64,000 nucleotides of DNA, from NCBI GenBank assembly GCA_963730005.1, contig CAVSPO010000014.1, positions 124,001-188,000 of the forward strand. Reading direction: 5' to 3'. This document shows positions 52,001-60,841 of the stretch, piece by piece. The DNA is from CAVSPO01 sp963730005 (lineage in GTDB: Bacteria > Actinomycetota > Actinomycetes > Propionibacteriales > Propionibacteriaceae). The stretch's first letter is position 1, and each line of letters begins with the position of its first letter. The translations under genes were made by a program, and so were the position numbers. Under the pieces are notes generated by a model that was not told the origin of the DNA, did no database searches, and saw only the letters and a list, made by a program, of their open reading frames with translations.

Positions 52001-52318
52001 TCCGCGGCGTTTTGCTACACTTCCTGTTGCGCTCGCCGAAGGCGGGTGGTATTTGGGTCCGCTGGTGGCGACAGTCGCCGTCGGGACTCAAATCCCTCAG
52101 CTCTTGCAGCGCCCCATGCTGCCCTGAAACCCCAGGGTCAAAACCAGCCCCAGGGTCCCAAAACAGCAGGGTCAACCAGACACCGTCAGGTGCAGTCCGG
52201 CCTCGGTCGGCAAACCAGGAAAGTGGGCTCACGCTCATGACCGCTCGATGAGTATCTGCAAATGAGCATTCACACCAACTAATTGGTCCTGGCTCCAGGC
52301 CGGACCTGAAGGAGAGTA
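52001..52318 (+). promoter_or_regulatory. 318-bp infB leader with promoter, hairpin and short repeats
   Basis: No gene is supported. An extended -10 (TGCTACACT, 52013-52021) gives infB its own promoter. A stem of about 10 bp pairs 52051-52060 with 52084-52093 and encloses a second small hairpin. CAGGGTC then occurs three times (52133, 52151, 52167). GGAGAG at 52311-52316 is the ribosome site for the infB GTG at 52319. A start in the second frame at 51919 gives 110 residues with no family features and is rejected. Confidence 0.5.
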
Positions 52319-55237
52319 GTGGCAAAGGTCCGCGTCTATGAGCTCGCCAAGGAGCTTGGACTCGAAAGCAAAGAACTGTTGGGCAAGTTGAAGGACATGG
52401 GCGAATTCGTTCGCTCAGCTTCTTCGACGATCGAGGCGCCGGTTGTGCGTCGGGTCACCGAGAAGATCAAGTCCGACCAGGGCGGTGCAGCTCCCGCACC
52501 TGAGAAAGAAAAGCCCGCGGCTTCGTCGACAGACAAGCCGACGGCAACCCTCAAGCCAGGCCCGGTGCCCACTCCGCGCGTCGTGACGAAGACGGCGGAC
52601 GGCGGCCGCACCCAGCCGCCACCCGAGCCGCCTGTTGCAGACACGCCTGCGGCTGCGGGGACGGTCACGACGCCCAGCCTGGTTGCGCCGAGGCCCTTCG
52701 CGCCCAAGCCTGGAGTTGCCAAGCCTGGTGTCGTCAAGCCGGCCGCACCCAAGGTTGGCGACGCGCCCCCGAGCTTCTCCAGCCCAAGCCCCGGCCAGAC
52801 CGAGGCAAGCCCCAGCCCCCAGCACACGGTTGCCGCCGAGACGCCCCGAGCTGCACGTCCGACCCCGGGGCCGCGTCCGCCGGTTTCGCGCCCCGGCGCC
52901 TCCGGTGGCTTGCCTACCCAGGCGAAACCGGGTGCAGCCGCTGCGCAGCGTCGTCCAGGAGCTCCGCGCCCCGGCAACAACCCGTTCGCCCCGTCCCAGG
53001 GCATGGGGCAGCGTCGTCCGGGCGGTCAGCCCGGTCAGGGCGCAGCGCCTCGGGGCCCTCGTCCCGGTGCAGACGCCCAGCGGATGCCGCGACCGGGTGG
53101 TACATCTGGCCTGCCGCGCCCCAATCCCGCGATGATGCCCAAGCAGGCGAGTGGGCAACTCGCCCAGCCGGGCACCCGCCCGGGTCGTCCTGGTGGTCCC
53201 GGCCGGGGGCGTCCGGGCGGCGCAGGCCGTCCCGGCGTGGGCGGCGCCCCGCAGACCGGCGGTCCCGCCGGCGGTGGTCGCGGTGGTCGCGGTGGTCGCG
53301 GTGGTTCCGGCACCCAGGGTGCCTTCGGGCGCGGCGGCGCCCAGGGGCGTCGCGGGCGCAAGTCGAAGAAGCAGCGTAGGCAAGAGTTCGATCAGATGCA
53401 GGCGCCCAGCATCGGTGGCGTCCGCATCAAGCCGGGCGACGGATCGATCATTCGCATTCGCCGTGGTTCCTCGCTGACCGACCTGGCCGAGAAGATCGGT
53501 GTCGACGCGGCGGCGCTGGTGCAGGTGCTGTTCAACCAGGGCGAGATGATCACGGCCACTCAGTCGGTGCCGGACGAGACTCTGGAGATTCTTGGTGCCG
53601 AGCTGAATTACACCATCCAGGTGGTCTCGCCCGAGGACGAGGATCGGGAGCTGCTGGAGAGCTTCGATCTTGAGTTCGGCGAGGACGAGGGTGGCGAAGA
53701 GGAACTGGAACAACGTCCCCCCGTGGTCACTGTCATGGGGCACGTCGACCACGGCAAGACGAAGCTGTTGGATGCACTGCGTGACACCGACGTGCAAGGC
53801 AAGGAAGCTGGCGGAATCACGCAGTCCATCGGTGCCTATCAGGTGAGCGCCACTGTGGATGGCCAGCAGCGTCGGATCACCTTCATCGACACGCCCGGCC
53901 ACGAGGCCTTCACGGCCATGCGTGCTCGTGGTGCCAAGTCGACCGACATCGCGGTGCTGGTGGTGGCCGCTGACGACGGCGTGATGCCGCAGACGATCGA
54001 GGCACTGAACCACGCCAAGGCGGCTGATGTGCCGGTCGTGGTGGCGGTCAACAAGATCGACAAGCCGAACGCCGATCCCATGAAGGTCCGCGGCCAGCTG
54101 ATGGAGTTCGGGCTCACCCCCGAGGAGTACGGCGGCGAAACGATGTTCGTCAACGTTTCGGCTGTGACCCATGAGGGTCTGGACCAGCTGCTGGAGGCCA
54201 TCGCGCTGACGGCGGACGCCGAGCTGGACCTGCGTGCCAACCCGTCCATGGACGCCCAGGGCGTTTCTGTCGAGGCTCACCTCGACCAGGGGCGTGGCCC
54301 GGTGGCCACCGTGCTGATCCAGCGGGGCACTTTGCACAAGGGTGATTCGATCGTCGCGGGTTCGGCATACGGCCGGGTGCGCGCCATGATGGACTCGCGT
54401 GGCGAACTGCTGACAGAGGCCCCGCCGTCGATGCCGGTGCAGGTTCTCGGCCTGACGTCAGTGCCTGGTGCGGGTGACACCTTCCTGGTGGTGGAGGACG
54501 ACCGGATGGCTCGTCAGATCGCCGAGAAGCGGGCCGCCCGGATGCGGGCTGCACAGCAGGCCAAGACGTCGCGCCGCAAGACACTGGACGAGCTGTTCGA
54601 GCAGATGAAGAAGGGCGAGACCAGCGAACTGCTGCTCATCCTCAAGGGCGACTCGGCCGGTTCGGTGGAAGCCATCGAGGATTCCCTGGCCAAGATCGAC
54701 GTCGGCGAGGAGGTCAGCCTGCGCGTCATCGATCGTGGTGTCGGTGCCATCACCGAGACGAACGTGTCGCTGGCTGCAGCTTCTGAACCGCACGCGGTCA
54801 TCATCGGCTTCGGTGTTCGCCCGACTCATCAGGCCAGCCAGATGGCTGACCGGGAGAACGTCGACATCCGTTACTACTCGGTGATCTACGACGCCATCGA
54901 CGAGATCGAGGCCGCGCTGAAGGGCATGTTGAAGCCCATCTTCGAGGAGAAGCAGCTCGGCACTGCCGAGGTCCGTCAGGTCTTCCACTCGTCGAAGATC
55001 GGCAACATCGCCGGTTGCATGGTGATGAGCGGCATCATGCGCCGTAACGCCAAGGCGCGTCTGATTCGCGACGGCGTGGTGATAGCGGAAACGACGATCC
55101 AGTCGCTGAAGCGCGAGAAGGACGACGCCACCGAGGTGCGCGAAGGCTACGAGTGTGGTCTGACGGTCGGTTACTCCGACATCAAGCTCGGGGACGAAAT
55201 CGAGACCTACGAGATGGTCGAGAAGGCGCGCAGCTGA
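52319..55237 (+). CDS. infB: Translation initiation factor IF-2
   Basis: IF-2 delivers initiator tRNA to the ribosome, using GTP. The protein has 972 residues. A first IF2_N domain (about 1-50) is followed by a linker of nearly 300 residues rich in Pro, Ala, Gly and Arg, including a 'GGRGGRGG' run, then a second IF2_N (about 365-440). The G domain begins with 'GHVDHGKT' at 474-481 and has 'DTPGHEAF' and 'NKID'. Domains II-IV are complete. GTG 52319 follows GGAGAG. Confidence 0.97.
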   Translation: MAKVRVYELAKELGLESKELLGKLKDMGEFVRSASSTIEAPVVRRVTEKIKSDQGGAAPAPEKEKPAASSTDKPTATLKPGPVPTPRVVTKTADGGRTQPPPEPPVADTPAAAGTVTTPSLVAPRPFAPKPGVAKPGVVKPAAPKVGDAPPSFSSPSPGQTEASPSPQHTVAAETPRAARPTPGPRPPVSRPGASGGLPTQAKPGAAAAQRRPGAPRPGNNPFAPSQGMGQRRPGGQPGQGAAPRGPRPGADAQRMPRPGGTSGLPRPNPAMMPKQASGQLAQPGTRPGRPGGPGRGRPGGAGRPGVGGAPQTGGPAGGGRGGRGGRGGSGTQGAFGRGGAQGRRGRKSKKQRRQEFDQMQAPSIGGVRIKPGDGSIIRIRRGSSLTDLAEKIGVDAAALVQVLFNQGEMITATQSVPDETLEILGAELNYTIQVVSPEDEDRELLESFDLEFGEDEGGEEELEQRPPVVTVMGHVDHGKTKLLDALRDTDVQGKEAGGITQSIGAYQVSATVDGQQRRITFIDTPGHEAFTAMRARGAKSTDIAVLVVAADDGVMPQTIEALNHAKAADVPVVVAVNKIDKPNADPMKVRGQLMEFGLTPEEYGGETMFVNVSAVTHEGLDQLLEAIALTADAELDLRANPSMDAQGVSVEAHLDQGRGPVATVLIQRGTLHKGDSIVAGSAYGRVRAMMDSRGELLTEAPPSMPVQVLGLTSVPGAGDTFLVVEDDRMARQIAEKRAARMRAAQQAKTSRRKTLDELFEQMKKGETSELLLILKGDSAGSVEAIEDSLAKIDVGEEVSLRVIDRGVGAITETNVSLAAASEPHAVIIGFGVRPTHQASQMADRENVDIRYYSVIYDAIDEIEAALKGMLKPIFEEKQLGTAEVRQVFHSSKIGNIAGCMVMSGIMRRNAKARLIRDGVVIAETTIQSLKREKDDATEVREGYECGLTVGYSDIKLGDEIETYEMVEKARS

Positions 55238-55268
55238 CTGCTGTTCGGTCTGTACAGCGGACCGAACG

Positions 55269-55319
55269 GCAACGGCGTAGGGTGGTGTCCCCGTGCGGGG
55301 TGCCACCCTACGCCGTTGC
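55269..55319 (+). terminator. 17-bp perfect hairpin between infB and rbfA
   Basis: Arms 55269-55285 and 55303-55319 are exact reverse complements; a small CCCC/GGGG stem lies within the loop. No T-tract follows. It is likely a Rho-independent-like terminator of actinobacterial type or an mRNA stabiliser for infB. Confidence 0.7.
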
Positions 55320-55397
55320 TCGTCGCGGGCCGCACCGCACTCCGGGCCGTCTACCCCGGGGCGCCGCAGGTGAGGCCCAGCCAGGAAAGGAACTGCC

Positions 55398-55898
55398 ATG
55401 ACCAGCCCGCGCATCGCGAAGCTGCAGGATCAGATTCAGCAGATTGTTGCCGAGATGCTGCAGCGCCGCATCAAGGATCCCCGGTTGGGGTTCGTCACAG
55501 TGACTGACGTGCGGTTGACCGGTGATGCCCGCGAGGCCACCGTTTTCTACACCGTGCTGGGGGAGGAGCAGGACCTGAAGGGAAGCGCCATCGCGCTGGA
55601 GTCCGCCAAGGGGCTGCTCCGCTCGACTGTCGGCAAGAAGCTGGGGCTCAAGTTCGCGCCCACCCTGACATTCATGCTGGACGCCACCACAATCGCCGCC
55701 CAGGACATCGAGGACGCTGTGGTTCGCGCGTTGAGCGCCGATGAGCAGCTGGCCGAAGTCCGTCAGGGCGCGGCCTACGCCGGTGATGCCGACCCTTACC
55801 GCAAGCCGGCCGCCGATGACGACGAGTTCGAGGACGACGAGCAGGGCCCTCTCCCGATCGGGAACCCCGACGAGGACCTCCTCGACGAGCGCGGGTGA
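55398..55898 (+). CDS. rbfA: Ribosome-binding factor A
   Basis: RbfA helps 16S rRNA maturation, notably during cold. The protein has 166 residues; the KH-like fold fills about 1-115 ('RIAKLQDQIQQIVAEMLQRR', 'DPRLGFVTVTDVRLTGD'). The last 45 residues are acidic ('DDDEFEDDEQG'). ATG 55398 follows AGGAAAGGAA. The stop overlaps the truB GTG. In many actinobacteria a DHH phosphatase gene lies between rbfA and truB; here it is missing. Confidence 0.95.
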   Translation: MTSPRIAKLQDQIQQIVAEMLQRRIKDPRLGFVTVTDVRLTGDAREATVFYTVLGEEQDLKGSAIALESAKGLLRSTVGKKLGLKFAPTLTFMLDATTIAAQDIEDAVVRALSADEQLAEVRQGAAYAGDADPYRKPAADDDEFEDDEQGPLPIGNPDEDLLDERG

Positions 55899-56794
55899 GC
55901 GTGACGACCGCTTCGGGGGTGCTCGTCATCGACAAGCCGGCAGGCTTGACCAGCCAACAGGTGGTCGGGCGTTGCCGGCGGTTGTTGATGACCAGGAAGG
56001 TCGGACACGCCGGAACGCTCGACCCGATGGCCACCGGTGTGCTGATCATCGGGGTCAATCGAGCCACCCGCCTGCTGGGTCATCTGGCCCTGCACGACAA
56101 GCGTTACCTGGCGACCATCCGGCTGGGCCAAAGCACCAACACCGACGATGCCGAAGGGCAGGTGCTGGCCAGCGTCGACGCTTCGGGTGTGACTTCCGCC
56201 CAGGTCGCCGGCCTGCTGCCCAGTCTGCGGGGGGACATCCAGCAGGTACCGAGCACGGTGTCAGCGATCAAGGTGAACGGCCAGCGCGCCTACGCGTTGG
56301 CGCGCTCCGGCCAGGCCTTTGAATTGAAGGCCCGCCAGGTGACCGTCAGCCGGTTCGATGTGCTGGCCGAGCGTCGCAACGGGCCCTTCCTTGATCTCGA
56401 TGTCGACGTCGAGTGCTCCACAGGAACCTACATCCGCGCGTTGGCCCGTGACCTTGGCGATTTGCTGGGCGTGGGTGGGCACCTGACGGCCTTGCGCCGG
56501 ACGCGAGTGGGTGCCTACCACCTGTCGATGGCCCAGCAGCTGCCCGATCGTGAAGCCGGCGGGCAGGAAGCGGCCGAGCTGACCATGATGACGATGGCGC
56601 AGGCGGCCCGGCTGTCTTTCGCCACGATCGAGGTTGATGCGGACACGGCTGCGCTGATCCGCCATGGCCGGGAGCTGCAGGTGGCGGTGCCTGAGCGTCC
56701 CACCGGCCTGATCGGGCCCGACGGCGATCTGCTGGCGCTGTACGAGCCGGCAGAGCAGCAGGGCCGGTCCCGGCCGCTGGCCGTCCTCAGCTGA
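55895..56794 (+). CDS. truB: tRNA pseudouridine(55) synthase TruB
   Basis: TruB makes pseudouridine 55 in the T-loop of tRNAs. The protein has 299 residues. The catalytic Asp lies in 'GHAGTLDPMATGVL', and 'YIRALARDLG' is the second family motif. The C-terminal part carries the actinobacterial extension. GTG 55895 overlaps the rbfA stop. A leaderless promoter for ribF follows 30 nt after the stop. Confidence 0.96.
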   Translation: MSVTTASGVLVIDKPAGLTSQQVVGRCRRLLMTRKVGHAGTLDPMATGVLIIGVNRATRLLGHLALHDKRYLATIRLGQSTNTDDAEGQVLASVDASGVTSAQVAGLLPSLRGDIQQVPSTVSAIKVNGQRAYALARSGQAFELKARQVTVSRFDVLAERRNGPFLDLDVDVECSTGTYIRALARDLGDLLGVGGHLTALRRTRVGAYHLSMAQQLPDREAGGQEAAELTMMTMAQAARLSFATIEVDADTAALIRHGRELQVAVPERPTGLIGPDGDLLALYEPAEQQGRSRPLAVLS

Positions 56795-56824
56795 GCCGGG
56801 TGCGAGGCCGGTGAGGACTGCCCC

Positions 56825-56830
56825 TAGACT
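56825..56830 (+). promoter_or_regulatory. Leaderless -10 box of ribF
   Basis: TAGACT, then 7 nt, then GTG 56838. An upstream in-frame GTG at 56811 would include this box inside the coding region. Confidence 0.5.
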
Positions 56831-56837
56831 CGACGCC

Positions 56838-57779
56838 GTGCATCCAACGGTTGTGGTCATCGGCAACTTCGATGGCGTCCATGTCGGTCATCGCGCTCTG
56901 TTGGAGCGCGCCCTGGCAGAAGGACGCCGGCGGGGGGAGCGGGACGAATCCGGCGCGGCGCGGCCGCTGCCGGTCGTCGTCGTCACGTTGTGGCCACACC
57001 CCGTGAGTGTTTTCGCCCCCGAACGCGCACCCCAGCTGCTCGACAGCCTCGCTGACCGCATCGACCGGCTGAAGGACCAGGGTGTGCACGAGGTAAGGGT
57101 GGTGCGTTTCAACAAGGAGGTGGCCGCCTGGTCGCCGGAGCACTTCGTCGACACCATCCTGATGCCGTTGCATCCCCGGGTGGTGGTGGTGGGCTCGAAC
57201 TTCACGTTCGGGGCCAGGGCGGCCGGCACGGTCGACACCCTGCGGGAGCTCGGCCGAGGTCGTTTCGAGGTGCTCTCGCTGGATCTGGTCGGGGTCCATG
57301 AGGAGCACACCTGTTCCACCCTGATCCGTGCCGCACTGGCCGTCGGCGACGTCGAGACGGCCGCCGAACATCTCGGCCGCCCGTTCCGGGTGCGCGGCGT
57401 GGTGGTGGTCGGCGACCAGCGCGGTCGCCAGCTGGGGTTCCCGACGGCCAATCTGGGCATCGATCCTGCGCTCGCCACCCCTGCAGACGGGGTGTACGCG
57501 GGCTGGGTGACCCGCCTGCACGAGCCGGGTGCGATTCCGATGCCGGCGGCCATCAGCGTGGGCAGCAACCCGACCTTCGTGGGTGCGGAGCGTCGAGTCG
57601 AGAGCTACGTGCTCGACCGGACCGATCTGGAGCTGTACGGCGAGGAGATCGCCGTCGACTTCGTTGCCCGGCTGCGTGGCATGTTGAAGTTCGACGGTGT
57701 GCAGCCTCTGGTTGAGCAGATGCACCGGGACGTGGCCCAGACCCGCGTGGTGTTGGGCTCGACGACCGATCCCGACTGA
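56838..57779 (+). CDS. ribF: Bifunctional riboflavin kinase / FAD synthetase
   Basis: RibF converts riboflavin to FMN and then to FAD. The protein has 313 residues. The N-terminal adenylyltransferase has 'VIGNFDGVHVGHRALL', and the C-terminal flavokinase has 'GRQLGFPTANLGI' and 'GVYAGWV'. The protein begins almost directly with the FAD synthetase fold, lacking the 15-20 residues usual before it in other actinobacteria. GTG 56838 appears leaderless. Confidence 0.95.
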   Translation: MHPTVVVIGNFDGVHVGHRALLERALAEGRRRGERDESGAARPLPVVVVTLWPHPVSVFAPERAPQLLDSLADRIDRLKDQGVHEVRVVRFNKEVAAWSPEHFVDTILMPLHPRVVVVGSNFTFGARAAGTVDTLRELGRGRFEVLSLDLVGVHEEHTCSTLIRAALAVGDVETAAEHLGRPFRVRGVVVVGDQRGRQLGFPTANLGIDPALATPADGVYAGWVTRLHEPGAIPMPAAISVGSNPTFVGAERRVESYVLDRTDLELYGEEIAVDFVARLRGMLKFDGVQPLVEQMHRDVAQTRVVLGSTTDPD

Positions 57780-57785
57780 GCACGA

Positions 57786-57816
57786 TTGGCAGTGCCGCAA
57801 CGAGGGCTGGTAGAGT
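57786..57816 (+). promoter_or_regulatory. Probable rpsO promoter
   Basis: TTGGCA at 57786-57791 and TAGAGT at 57811-57816 are 19 bp apart, giving a leader of about 90 nt. Confidence 0.45.
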
Positions 57817-57912
57817 TGGCAACTGCCGTTTGATCGGCCGCGGACGCCCAAGCGCTCACCCACCAAGAGGGGGAGCACCGCGCAACGGGAAACCGAGAGG
57901 AGAGCAGATCTC

Positions 57913-58176
57913 GTGGATGCTGCTGCAAAGAAGAAGACCATCGAAGAATACGCGACGCGTCCGGGTGACACCGGCTCTCCTGACGTGCAGATCGCGCTGC
58001 TGACCAAGCGCATCGCTCACCTGACCGAGCATCTGAAGGTGCACAAGGGCGACCATCACAGCCGCCGTGGCCTGATGCTCCTGGTGGGTCAGCGTCGTCG
58101 TCTGCTCAACTACGTTGCCAGGGAAGACGTCATGCACTACCGCAAGCTCATCGAACGACTGGGTCTGCGCCGCTGA
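57913..58176 (+). CDS. rpsO: 30S ribosomal protein S15
   Basis: S15 binds 16S rRNA and is an early protein in 30S assembly. The protein has 87 residues, the usual size. The helical core 'GDTGSPDVQIALLTKRI', 'HKGDHHSRRGLMLLVGQRRR' is conserved. GTG 57913 follows GAGAGGAG. pnp lies downstream behind a strong hairpin, the same rpsO-pnp order as in most bacteria. Confidence 0.98.
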   Translation: MDAAAKKKTIEEYATRPGDTGSPDVQIALLTKRIAHLTEHLKVHKGDHHSRRGLMLLVGQRRRLLNYVAREDVMHYRKLIERLGLRR

Positions 58177-58196
58177 TCACGCACGTGTTTGTCCAG

Positions 58197-58227
58197 GGGG
58201 AGTGACCTTTTCCGAAGGTCGCTCCCC
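58197..58227 (+). terminator. 13-bp hairpin between rpsO and pnp
   Basis: Arms 58197-58209 and 58215-58227 pair with one T-G wobble, loop TTCCG. No T-tract follows. It may terminate part of the rpsO transcription or be the RNase III-type site that controls pnp in other bacteria. Confidence 0.6.
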
Positions 58228-58442
58228 TTGCGCGCGTGCAGACGTCACCACAACTCAACAGCACCACGCAGGGATCCCACGGCACGTGTCGTGGGTCATC
58301 GCTGGCCTCCCGGCCCCTTGGCCGCGGTTGGTCCTCGGTAGTGGTTCTCGGGTCGCGTCCACGCGACAAGCCCCGAGGACTTCGATCGAAGACCGGCACG
58401 GTACGGGCGGGACGGCCACGCGCAACAGAAAGGAAGGATCCC
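58228..58442 (+). other. Structured leader of pnp
   Basis: 215 nt with no supported gene. It contains a hairpin with a GTCGCGT/ACGCGAC stem, flanked by CTCGGG and CCCCGAG, and another in CACG/CGTG context near 58280. AAAGGAAGGA precedes the pnp ATG. An in-frame open frame from 58236 exists, but the family begins at 58443. Confidence 0.4.
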
Positions 58443-60656
58443 ATGGAGGGACCCGACGTGAAGTACAGCGAAGCCATCATCGACAACGGCAAGTACGGAA
58501 AGCATGTTGTCCGCTTCGAAACCGGCAAGCTCGCCAGGCAGGCCGACGGCTCAGCTGCCGTCTACCTCGATGGCGACACCATGCTGCTCAGCACCACCAC
58601 GGCGCAGAAGCAGCCCCGCGAAAGCATCGACTTCTTCCCCCTGACCGTCGACGTCGAGGAGAAGATGTACGCATTGGGCCGGATCCCCGGCTCGTTCTTC
58701 CGCCGCGAGGGGCGTCCCTCGGAGGCAGCCATCCTGACCTGCCGGCTGGTCGACCGACCGATTCGCCCGGCCTTCGTGAAGGGTCTGCGCAACGAGGTCC
58801 AGATCGTCTTGACCGTGCTGGCGCTGAACCCGGCCGTCCTGTACGACGTGGTGGCCATCAACGCGGCCTCGATGTCCACCCAGATCGCCGGTCTGCCCTT
58901 TGCCGGCCCGATCGGTGGCGTCCGGATGGCACTGATGGGCAGCGACTGGGTCTGCTTCCCGACTGCTGAGCAGGAGAAGGAATCCTCGTTCTCCATTGTC
59001 GTTGCAGGTCGTGTGCTGCCCGACGGCGACGTTGCCATCATGATGGTGGAGGCAGGTGGCACCGACTCGACGTGGGACAACGTGCGGGCCGGCCAGACTG
59101 CTCCCACCGAGGACGTCGTTGCCGGTGGCCTGGAGGCCGCCAAGCCCTTCATCAAGGTGCTGTGCGACGCCCAGGTCGAGTTGGCTGCCCAAGCACCCAA
59201 GGAGACCTTCGACTTCCCGATCTTCAAGGACTACGAGGACGACGCGCTTGCCGCGGTGGAGGCTGCCGTCGGGGAGCAGCTCGGCTCGGTCATGCGCATC
59301 GCAGACAAACAGGAGCGCCAGGCTGCCGAGGCCGCTCTGAAGGCATCCGTGCTCGAGTCGCTGGCCGCACAGTTCGAGGGTCGCGGCAACGAGATCAGCG
59401 GCGCTTTCCGTGCCGTGCAGAAGCAGGTCGTTCGCCGCAACGTCCTCGACAACGGCGTTCGCATCGACGGGCGTGGCCCCAGGGACATCCGGGCGCTGAG
59501 CTCCGAGGTCGGCGTGATCCCGCGCGTGCACGGCTCCGGCCTGTTCCAGCGGGGCGAGACCCAGGTGCTGGGCGTGACCACCCTGAACATGCTCGACATG
59601 GAGCAGAAGCTCGACACGCTGTCGTCGGTCAAGAGCAAGCGCTACATGCACCAGTACGACATGCCGCCGTACTCCACCGGTGAGACCGGCCGGGTCGGCA
59701 GCCCGAAGCGTCGTGAGGTTGGCCATGGTGCCCTGGCAGAGCGTGCCATCGTGCCCGTGCTGCCCGTGCGTGACGAGTTTCCCTACGCCATCCGTCAGGT
59801 CAGCGAGGCGATCAGCTCCAACGGCTCCACGTCGATGGGGGCTGTGTGTGCCAGCACTCTGGCACTGCTCAATGCCGGCGTGCCGCTGCGTGCGTCGGTG
59901 GCGGGCATCGCGATGGGGCTGATGAGCGAGCGGGCTGAAGACGGTTCGGTGAAGTACCTCGCCCTGACCGACATCCTGGGTGCCGAGGATGCCCTGGGCG
60001 ACATGGACTTCAAGGTCGCTGGAACTGCCGACTTCATCACCGCCCTGCAGCTGGACACCAAGCTTGACGGCATCCCGTCCGAGGTGCTCGCGCAGGCGCT
60101 GCAGCAGGCCAAGGACGCTCGCTTGACGATCCTGGCGGTGATGAACGACGCGATCGACGAGCCTGACGAGCCGAGCCCCTACGCGCCGCGCATCATCACC
60201 GTGCACATCCCCACGGACAAGATCGGTGAGGTGATCGGGCCCAAGGGCAAGATCATCAACCAGATCCAGGACGACACCGGCGCCAACCTCAGCATCGAGG
60301 AGGACGGCACCATCTACATCGGTGCCGAAACCAGCGAGGCCGCTGAGGCCGCTCGCCAGATGGTCAACGCCATCGCCAATCCGACGATGCCGGAGCGCGG
60401 CGAACGCTACCTCGGGACCGTGGTCAAGCTGACCACCTTCGGAGCCTTCGTCTCGCTGCTGCCGGGCAAGGATGGCCTGCTGCACATCAGCAAGCTGCGT
60501 GACCTCAACAAGGGCAAGCGTGTCGACAACGTCGAGGACGTGCTGAGTGTCGGCCAGAAGCTGCAGGTCGAGATCAGCGAGGTCGACGACCGTGGCAAGC
60601 TCTCGCTGATTCCTGTCGTGGAGGATGAGGAGACGCCGGAGCAAGACGCCCAGTGA
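58443..60656 (+). CDS. pnp: Polyribonucleotide nucleotidyltransferase
   Basis: PNPase degrades RNA from the 3' end by phosphorolysis and is part of mRNA turnover. The protein has 737 residues. Two RNase PH domains (about 15-235 and 330-560), with 'GETQVLGVTTLN' and 'NGSTSMGAVCA' in the second, are followed by a KH domain ('VIGPKGKIINQIQDDTGA') and an S1 domain ('YLGTVVKLTTFGAFVSLLPG'). ATG 58443 follows GGAAGGA. The M16 peptidase gene often following pnp in actinobacteria is absent. Confidence 0.98.
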   Translation: MEGPDVKYSEAIIDNGKYGKHVVRFETGKLARQADGSAAVYLDGDTMLLSTTTAQKQPRESIDFFPLTVDVEEKMYALGRIPGSFFRREGRPSEAAILTCRLVDRPIRPAFVKGLRNEVQIVLTVLALNPAVLYDVVAINAASMSTQIAGLPFAGPIGGVRMALMGSDWVCFPTAEQEKESSFSIVVAGRVLPDGDVAIMMVEAGGTDSTWDNVRAGQTAPTEDVVAGGLEAAKPFIKVLCDAQVELAAQAPKETFDFPIFKDYEDDALAAVEAAVGEQLGSVMRIADKQERQAAEAALKASVLESLAAQFEGRGNEISGAFRAVQKQVVRRNVLDNGVRIDGRGPRDIRALSSEVGVIPRVHGSGLFQRGETQVLGVTTLNMLDMEQKLDTLSSVKSKRYMHQYDMPPYSTGETGRVGSPKRREVGHGALAERAIVPVLPVRDEFPYAIRQVSEAISSNGSTSMGAVCASTLALLNAGVPLRASVAGIAMGLMSERAEDGSVKYLALTDILGAEDALGDMDFKVAGTADFITALQLDTKLDGIPSEVLAQALQQAKDARLTILAVMNDAIDEPDEPSPYAPRIITVHIPTDKIGEVIGPKGKIINQIQDDTGANLSIEEDGTIYIGAETSEAAEAARQMVNAIANPTMPERGERYLGTVVKLTTFGAFVSLLPGKDGLLHISKLRDLNKGKRVDNVEDVLSVGQKLQVEISEVDDRGKLSLIPVVEDEETPEQDAQ

Positions 60657-60693
60657 CCTGGCCGGTTGTCTGACCAGGCTGGCTTTGTAACGC

Positions 60694-60726
60694 AGTGGCC
60701 CGTCCCTGACACAGGGGCGGGCCACT
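60694..60726 (+). terminator. 14-bp hairpin after pnp
   Basis: Arms 60694-60707 and 60713-60726 pair with one wobble around GACAC. It closes the pnp transcript; there is no T-tract. Confidence 0.65.
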
Positions 60727-60749
60727 GTGTTCGCGTCGCAGTGGTGCCG

Positions 60750-60755
60750 TAGGGT
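60750..60755 (+). promoter_or_regulatory. Possible -10 of dapB
   Basis: TAGGGT lies about 87 nt before the dapB ATG, after the pnp hairpin. Confidence 0.35.
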
Positions 60756-60841
60756 TGTGCCGTCCGGTCGAGCCGCGCTCGCCGGAGTCAAGCGCAGAGA
60801 TCACGCAAGCCCAGCAGCAGGCAGAAGCGAAAGGTGGGGCC

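Noticed and set aside
51919..52251. 110-codon open frame across the ylxR end and the infB leader
   Set aside because: It overlaps ylxR in another frame, has Ser/Pro-rich random-like composition, and has no ribosome site.
53270..53310. GGTGGTCGC repeats in infB as a regulatory repeat
   Set aside because: They are in frame within a coding linker and are explained by the Gly-Arg run.
58551..60791. Open frame of 746 codons on the minus strand opposite pnp
   Set aside because: It lies across the complete pnp gene, with biased composition and no domain signal.
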